From: Lachnospiraceae bacterium
Lineage (GTDB): Bacteria > Bacillota_A > Clostridia > Lachnospirales > Lachnospiraceae
Length of the DNA: 11,740 nt
Direction: 5' to 3'
Assembly: GCA_017553665.1 (NCBI GenBank)
Contig: JAFZKM010000343.1
Span: forward strand, 1 to 11,740
The stretch's first letter is position 1; every line of letters begins with the position of its first letter. Below, piece after piece: positions 8,175-11,740 of the stretch. The notes beneath the pieces were generated by a model, which was not told the origin of the DNA, searched no databases, and saw only the letters and a program-made list of their open reading frames with translations. Both the position numbers and the translations under genes were made by a program.

Positions 8175-8206
8175 TCCCGGCCGGGGAATCGCTTCTCCGG
8201 CCGGGA
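8175..8206 (-). promoter_or_regulatory. Strong intergenic hairpin between anchored-protein gene and permease gene
   Basis: In the minus-strand transcript, a perfect 10-bp GC-rich stem (TCCCGGCCGG against CCGGCCGGGA) is followed by one A-C mismatch, three more pairs and a GCGA loop, which fits the stable GNRA tetraloop class. It is followed by only three T residues and then the ribosome binding site of the permease gene. It sits in the 71-nt gap inside the putative operon. A leaky terminator or an mRNA-stabilising or processing element would fit, lowering permease expression relative to the upstream gene. Confidence 0.7.
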
Positions 8207-8230
8207 ATGTAAATCATTGTGTTACTGTAA

Positions 8231-10444
8231 TTATTTCTTCTTGCGTGTCGCGAAGAAGATGCCTGCGCCTGCCACAACCAGAACGCCTGCTGCGATACCT
8301 ATGATGAGGCCTGTGTTGCTCTTCTTTGCGGTATCGGTTGTGTTTTCAGCAGTATCGGCCGCAGGAGCCTGCGTTGCCGCAGGTGCCTCGGTAGCCTTGG
8401 GAGCTTCCGTAGCTGCGGGTGCCTCGGTTACTTCTGCCTTGGGCTCTTCAGCTGCCTTGTCGTAGTTGAAGCCGCTTACGGTGAAGGTGATCTCCATCGA
8501 GCTCATAGGTACGGTATATGCGCCGATCTGCGCATTGTCACCCTTGCTGTAGATGCTCTCGAGCTGGATCTGCATGTAGTTTACGCTCTCCTTGTTGAGC
8601 TTCTGGGAATCCTCGCCGAGCTCAACGCTCTTGCCGTCCACCTTAAGGCTCAGATCGCTGATGACAATCTCGTCGGTGTTGGGGATATCGGTCGAGAGCA
8701 TGATCATGTTCATGTGATCCTGTGAATCGAAATCGCCCTTCAGATCAAGTCCGTCAACAGATACTGTATAAGTTCCGTTTCCTGCGATAACAACATCGTG
8801 GAAAACACCGTCTCTTGTGATCGCGTTGTTGTCAGCGTCCCAGCCCGTTACCTGCATGAAGTACTCCATGCCGTTGTCGCCTACAACGCCGCGGCCATAG
8901 TTGGGCTCGTCGAAGTTGTTGCGGAACGAATATGCGGGAGTCTGGAAGCAGAGGTATGCGTTGTAGGTTCCGTCGAGATCAACGGGGCCCGCGTTCGAGC
9001 CTGCGGGCTCAGCGCTTGCCAGATTCTCGAATGCGCCTGCAACGGTGAAATAAACTTCAAGTGTCTGGATAGCCGCAACCTGCTCGGGTGTGAGAAGTCT
9101 TGCGGTAGCGGTCGAAGCGTCGCCTGCGGTACGGTTGTCGATGTATCCCTTGCCGTTTACGCCTTCAAAATCGGGATTGTTCCACTCATTGTAGAGATTT
9201 ACACGGGTATCTATTCCGCCGCCGTCTGCGGAACAGGTGTAGGATGAACCCTGAAGGGCGATCTCCTCGCCGTTTAATACAATCTTGTCAATGGTTACTG
9301 TGTAGGTAGGTCCGAAGATCGCCTCACCGTTGGGAAGTGTAAGGCACTCGAACTGTCCGCTGCCGAGAGGCGCGGGAAGCTCTGCCTTTACCATGTAAGA
9401 GCCGTTGCCCTTAACTGTCGCTGTGGTGATCACTGCGCCGGTATCGGACCATTCAGCATTGTTGATGCTGAGTGTAGCCTCAGAAACCTCGCCCACGATC
9501 ACTCCGCTCTCAGTGTAATGTCTTACTACGAACTGAGTTCCTGCGTAGGAATCCCAGCCGCATGCGATAACGTCGATCACATCGTCTTTTCCTGCGGGAA
9601 CCATGAGAGTTCCGCGGAGTGTAGCCGAATCAACCGTGCCGACCCAGTTCTTGCCTGCTGCGCCGTCGCTCACATCCTCGGCTTCGTCGCCGTCAGCGTC
9701 CCAGCCCCAGCTTACCTGCGCGCCGCCCCACTGATAGTAGGACTTGCTTCCGTCGGGATGGGTAACTGCGATACCGTTCGAGCACCAGTCGTTGTAGCTG
9801 AACAGGGCACCATCGGGCCCGTCAGCCGCAAGATACTCAACATCGACAAGTACCGAGTTGCAGTCGCTCGCAACTGTGTATGTTGAACCGGGAGTTTTGC
9901 CGTCAACATACTTTACGCCGCCGCTTACGGTAGCGTCTCCGCCTTCGGTAACTTCAACGGAAAACTGCGTTCCTGCGTATGAATCCCATGATGTCACGAT
10001 GAAATCTACGACAGCACCTTTCTCAGCAGGGATACCGATCGTTGCGGTAAGGTTCTCAATGTCTGCGTTTCCGAGCCAGGTTCCGCCGTTTACGCCGTAG
10101 GAATCCTCGGCGCTGTCGCCGTCAGCGTCCCAGCCCCAGCTTACCTGCGCGCCGCCGAACTGGTAGTACGACTTGCTGCCGTCCACGTGGTTTACAACCA
10201 CGCCGTAGCCGCACCAGTCATTCAGTCCGAATACTGTTGCACCATCGTTTTCAACTGCGGGTGCGAATGTGATATTTGCCGTGATGACATTTACCGCGCC
10301 CTCTACCGTGTAAGAGTAACTCGGTGTCTGGCCGTCAATGTAAGCGCAATCGGCTGCGTCGGCGCGTACGCCGGTCTTAGCTGAAGCGATGACCAGTACT
10401 GCTGCCAAAAGTACGGCAAAGAGTCTTCTGAAAATCTTTTTCAT
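8231..10444 (-). CDS. Secreted, membrane-anchored multi-module protein, putative glycan-binding surface protein
   Basis: I recognise no catalytic domain in these 737 residues. They start with a signal peptide (basic MKKIFRR, hydrophobic core to about 20, probable cleavage after the ADA at 28-30). Two tandem repeats follow (about 33-168 and 177-310), sharing NDWC, SYYQ, GGAQVSWGWDADGD and WDSYAGTQF. Two beta-modules (about 320-470 and 493-658) resemble those flanking the GH5 barrel encoded at 1387-3906. An Ala/Pro/Thr/Glu linker (661-708), one membrane helix (711-731) and the tail TRKKK end the protein, so it is held in the membrane with its modules outside. There is no LPXTG sortase signal. 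The start has AGGAGG 7 nt upstream. A terminator precedes the gene and the importer genes follow it. A polysaccharide-capturing role is inferred from the exposed aromatic motifs, the module sharing with a glycanase and the operon. A structural surface protein remains possible. Confidence 0.85.
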   Translation of the reverse strand: MKKIFRRLFAVLLAAVLVIASAKTGVRADAADCAYIDGQTPSYSYTVEGAVNVITANITFAPAVENDGATVFGLNDWCGYGVVVNHVDGSKSYYQFGGAQVSWGWDADGDSAEDSYGVNGGTWLGNADIENLTATIGIPAEKGAVVDFIVTSWDSYAGTQFSVEVTEGGDATVSGGVKYVDGKTPGSTYTVASDCNSVLVDVEYLAADGPDGALFSYNDWCSNGIAVTHPDGSKSYYQWGGAQVSWGWDADGDEAEDVSDGAAGKNWVGTVDSATLRGTLMVPAGKDDVIDVIACGWDSYAGTQFVVRHYTESGVIVGEVSEATLSINNAEWSDTGAVITTATVKGNGSYMVKAELPAPLGSGQFECLTLPNGEAIFGPTYTVTIDKIVLNGEEIALQGSSYTCSADGGGIDTRVNLYNEWNNPDFEGVNGKGYIDNRTAGDASTATARLLTPEQVAAIQTLEVYFTVAGAFENLASAEPAGSNAGPVDLDGTYNAYLCFQTPAYSFRNNFDEPNYGRGVVGDNGMEYFMQVTGWDADNNAITRDGVFHDVVIAGNGTYTVSVDGLDLKGDFDSQDHMNMIMLSTDIPNTDEIVISDLSLKVDGKSVELGEDSQKLNKESVNYMQIQLESIYSKGDNAQIGAYTVPMSSMEITFTVSGFNYDKAAEEPKAEVTEAPAATEAPKATEAPAATQAPAADTAENTTDTAKKSNTGLIIGIAAGVLVVAGAGIFFATRKKK
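8357..8443 (-). repeat. TEAP/ATQAP low-complexity linker repeat
   Basis: Residues about 668-696 of the anchored protein repeat short units such as TEAPAA, TEAPKA and TQAPAA. Such Pro/Thr/Ala linkers are common spacers that hold surface modules away from the membrane. At DNA level the unit is an imperfect repeat on a gcctcggtag-like theme. Confidence 0.75.
8471..8968 (-). other. Second beta-module of the anchored protein
   Basis: Residues about 493-658: an aromatic start (YLCFQTPAYSFRNNF), the segment QVTGWDADNN, a GNGTYTVSVDG strand, MIMLSTD, IVISDLSLKVDGKSVEL and a final strand MEITFTVSGF. The order of landmarks matches the preceding module and the two GH5-linked modules, especially the N-terminal GH5 module. 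Binding function is inferred; the family is not recognised. Confidence 0.5.
9035..9487 (-). other. First beta-module of the anchored protein
   Basis: Residues about 320-470: a GNGSYMVKAEL strand, FECLTLPNGEA, TVTIDKIVLNGEEIAL, SYTCSADGGG, DTRVNLYNEW and a final LEVYFTVAG strand. It is the closest relative in this window of the C-terminal GH5 module, which has YTSSDDG, CTRVNLVNEW and ITIEFTFAV in the same order. It is likely carbohydrate-binding, but I cannot name the family. Confidence 0.6.
9515..9916 (-). repeat. Protein tandem repeat, copy 2 (Trp/Tyr-rich module)
   Basis: Residues about 177-310. Shared with copy 1: YVDGKTP, NDWC, a DGSKSYYQ segment, GGAQVSWGWDADGD, a Trp-Val-Gly segment and WDSYAGTQF. 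The offset between copies is 143-144 residues. The many conserved Trp, Tyr and Asp residues suggest a sugar-binding, possibly calcium-assisted, surface, which is inference. Confidence 0.75.
9686..9727 (-). repeat. 42-bp identical direct repeat, copy 2
   Basis: These bases are identical to 10115-10156. They lie 429 bp apart, exactly 143 codons, and encode the GGAQVSWGWDADGD core of the second protein repeat. Confidence 0.9.
9950..10348 (-). repeat. Protein tandem repeat, copy 1 (Trp/Tyr-rich module)
   Basis: Residues about 33-165 of the anchored protein, directly after the signal peptide. It carries YIDGQTP, NDWC, a DGSKSYYQ segment, GGAQVSWGWDADGD and WDSYAGTQF in the same order as copy 2. 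I do not recognise a named carbohydrate-binding family. Confidence 0.75.
10115..10156 (-). repeat. 42-bp identical direct repeat, copy 1
   Basis: Identical to 9686-9727. It encodes the same core motif in the first protein repeat. The flanking bases differ between the copies, so the identity is local. Confidence 0.9.
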
Positions 10445-10451
10445 GTTTCTT

Positions 10452-10457
10452 CCTCCT
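10452..10457 (-). promoter_or_regulatory. Ribosome binding site of the anchored-protein gene
   Basis: AGGAGG lies 7 nt before ATG 10444, a full consensus match that fits a well-translated surface protein. Confidence 0.85.
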
Positions 10458-10488
10458 CATATAGTCTTGCCTGCCCCCGTCAGGAAGC

Positions 10489-10522
10489 AAAAATACTGCG
10501 CCGGCATCCCGGCACAGTATTT
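10489..10522 (-). terminator. Intrinsic terminator after the GH31 gene, ahead of the anchored-protein gene
   Basis: In the minus-strand transcript a 14-bp stem (AAATACTGTGCCGG against CCGGCGCAGTATTT, one G-U pair) closes a GATG loop and runs into TTTTT. It lies 62 nt after the GH31 stop and 44 nt before the next start codon. The G-U pair on this strand would be a C-A mismatch on the other, which favours minus-strand action. The rest of the 139-nt gap (10445-10583) holds the ribosome binding site and AT-rich sequence with no convincing promoter. Confidence 0.85.
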
Positions 10523-10583
10523 AGTCTAGAACAATATGGTGTTTTTTATAACCGAAAGGATTTGACATGAATGGCTGTAAAAA

Positions 10584-11740
10584 TCAGACACGTTCAAAAA
10601 CTGGCATGTATTCCAAAGGCGCCGATACTTTCACTGTCTTTCCGCCTTCGCAAACCTCTCCGGTGCTCGTGAGCTTCCAGCTGCCGACGGGGAGATATAC
10701 TTCCCTCTCGAACTTATTGAGCTCGAATATGGGCGCGCACAGGTACTTCGCTCCGAACATGTACTGGTCCTGAAGCTCCCAGCACTTCGCGTCCTTCGGG
10801 AATTCATAGAACATCGTCCTGATAAGGGGCGAGCCGTTCTCATGAGCCTCATCGTAGAGCGATTTGATATAGTCATGCATCGCGATACGGATATCATAGT
10901 ACTTTCTCATGATCTTATAATTATCCTCGCCGTAGCTCCAGAGCTCATTGGGCTGGCCGGTATGCAGATATCCGCCGCCCCAGTCGCGGTCGTCGAGCGC
11001 GGGGATATTGTAGGGGCCTCTGTCGCCGTGCATGCGCAGTACCGCCGAATATACGGCAAACTGGTACCAGCGGATAAGGAGCTGCCTAAAATCGGGATCT
11101 TCCACATCGTTGGTCATGAAGCCTCCGATATCGGTCGTCCACCAGGGGATACCTGCAAGACCCATGTTGATGCCGGCGGCCAGCTGATCCCTGAGCGCCT
11201 CCCAGGTGCTCGGGACATCGCCCGACCACACCACGTTGGCGTATTTCTGGCTGCCTGCCCAGCATGAGCGGAGAAGGTTCACTATGTCTGTTTTGCCCTC
11301 TGCTTTCTCGTTGTCATAGAACACACGGCTGTAATACTGCGGATAGATATTGCTGCATGAGAGCGCTGTACCCAGATAATAGCGGTAGTTGTCAAAATCA
11401 TAGGCAACGTAGTCAGGCTCCGAATTGTCGAGCCAGAACACGTCCACTCCGATGTCATAGTAGTTCTTCTTGCAGACCTTCCATACAAAGTCTCTTGTCT
11501 CGGGGTTGGTCGGATCTATCTCCACGCAGTCGCCCTGATAATCATAGGTCTGGTCGCTCCCTCTCTCAGTCCTGATGAGCAGGCCCCTGTCAGCCATCTC
11601 GCCGAAGTTCTCACTCTTTTTATCTACGGACGGCCACACTGACACAACGACCTTTATACCCATGCTGTGGAGCTCATCGATCATCGCCTTTGGATCGGGC
11701 CAGTACTTCGTATCCCACTTCCAGTCACCCTGGAGAGTCC
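10584..11740 (-). CDS. GH31 family glycosidase, C-terminal half (5' end outside window)
   Basis: This enzyme should hydrolyse alpha-glycosidic bonds, most plausibly alpha-xylosides or alpha-glucosides. The 384 visible residues are read through from the right edge (TLQGDWKWDTKYWPDPKA precedes the first internal Met). The barrel shows VVVSVWPS, the nucleophile Asp104 in FWLDNSEPD, the acid/base Asp174 in WSGDVPSTW, WWTTDIGGF, and the binding-site segment LRMHGDRGP, all in normal GH31 order. A small beta-domain follows (YLCAPIFE, REVYLPVGSW, YMPVFERV). GH31 enzymes are commonly 650-900 residues, so roughly half is missing, including any signal peptide. Cellular location is therefore unknown. The acidic WLDNSEPD form resembles alpha-xylosidase-like members more than maltases, but the specificity cannot be settled here. 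A terminator separates it from the next gene. Confidence 0.92.
   Translation of the reverse strand, partial: TLQGDWKWDTKYWPDPKAMIDELHSMGIKVVVSVWPSVDKKSENFGEMADRGLLIRTERGSDQTYDYQGDCVEIDPTNPETRDFVWKVCKKNYYDIGVDVFWLDNSEPDYVAYDFDNYRYYLGTALSCSNIYPQYYSRVFYDNEKAEGKTDIVNLLRSCWAGSQKYANVVWSGDVPSTWEALRDQLAAGINMGLAGIPWWTTDIGGFMTNDVEDPDFRQLLIRWYQFAVYSAVLRMHGDRGPYNIPALDDRDWGGGYLHTGQPNELWSYGEDNYKIMRKYYDIRIAMHDYIKSLYDEAHENGSPLIRTMFYEFPKDAKCWELQDQYMFGAKYLCAPIFELNKFEREVYLPVGSWKLTSTGEVCEGGKTVKVSAPLEYMPVFERV

Noticed and set aside
8175..8206. The strong inverted repeat as a mobile-element end or attachment site
   Set aside because: It is a single compact hairpin in an intergenic gap with no transposase, no target duplication and no second copy in the window.
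8231..8310. C-terminal end of the anchored protein as an LPXTG sortase signal
   Set aside because: The membrane helix and basic tail are present, but no LPXTG-like motif precedes them. The nearest sequence is KKSNTG, so simple membrane anchoring is the better reading.
9515..10348. Tandem repeats as a CRISPR or satellite array
   Set aside because: The repeats are in frame, about 430 bp long, diverged and protein coding, with only one short identical core.
10562..10567. TTGACA on the plus strand as a -35 promoter box
   Set aside because: No -10-like hexamer lies 16-18 nt downstream, and transcription from it would run antisense into the GH31 gene, where no plus-strand gene exists.

Overview
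The window reads as part of a carbohydrate-utilisation locus from a Gram-positive Clostridia bacterium, most likely a Lachnospiraceae-type gut or rumen fibre degrader. The evidence is the combination of a YesN-type AraC response regulator, an LplB/LplC-type sugar importer with a lipoprotein binding component, lipobox-anchored and membrane-anchored surface proteins, and AGGAGG-like ribosome binding sites. The sequence is moderately GC-rich for that group. The species cannot be fixed from the window alone, and I see no IS element, phage gene, tRNA, rRNA or CRISPR array.

Layout: (i) 1-1352, plus strand: the C-terminal part of a response regulator with an AraC DNA-binding domain, cut by the left edge. 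(ii) 1355-1379: a hairpin between convergent genes, probably a shared terminator. (iii) 10444 down to 1387, minus strand: five genes in a row with gaps of 71 nt or less. In transcription order these are a secreted, C-terminally membrane-anchored, multi-module putative carbohydrate-binding protein (8231-10444), an LplB-type permease with a large extra N-terminal membrane region (6684-8159), an LplC-type permease (5696-6667), a solute-binding lipoprotein (3903-5681) and a GH5 glycanase lipoprotein (1387-3906). The last two overlap by ATGA. (iv) 10489-10522: a good intrinsic terminator for the minus strand. (v) 10584-11740, minus strand: the C-terminal half of a GH31 glycosidase, cut by the right edge.

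Working model (inference): the anchored protein holds a polysaccharide at the cell surface, the GH5 lipoprotein cuts it, the binding lipoprotein and two permeases import the oligosaccharides, and the GH31 enzyme removes alpha-linked side groups. No transport ATPase is encoded here, so the importer must borrow one from elsewhere. GH5 plus GH31 would fit a decorated beta-glucan such as xyloglucan, but the substrate is not proven by sequence.

The most interesting content is the set of accessory modules. The anchored protein carries two tandem Trp/Tyr-rich repeats that I cannot assign to a named family. It also carries two beta-modules that resemble two modules flanking the GH5 catalytic domain, so the same module type occurs four times in two partner proteins on either side of the importer genes. 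Other points of interest are a strong hairpin between the anchored-protein gene and the permeases, and a terminator placed just ahead of the anchored-protein gene with no clear promoter after it.
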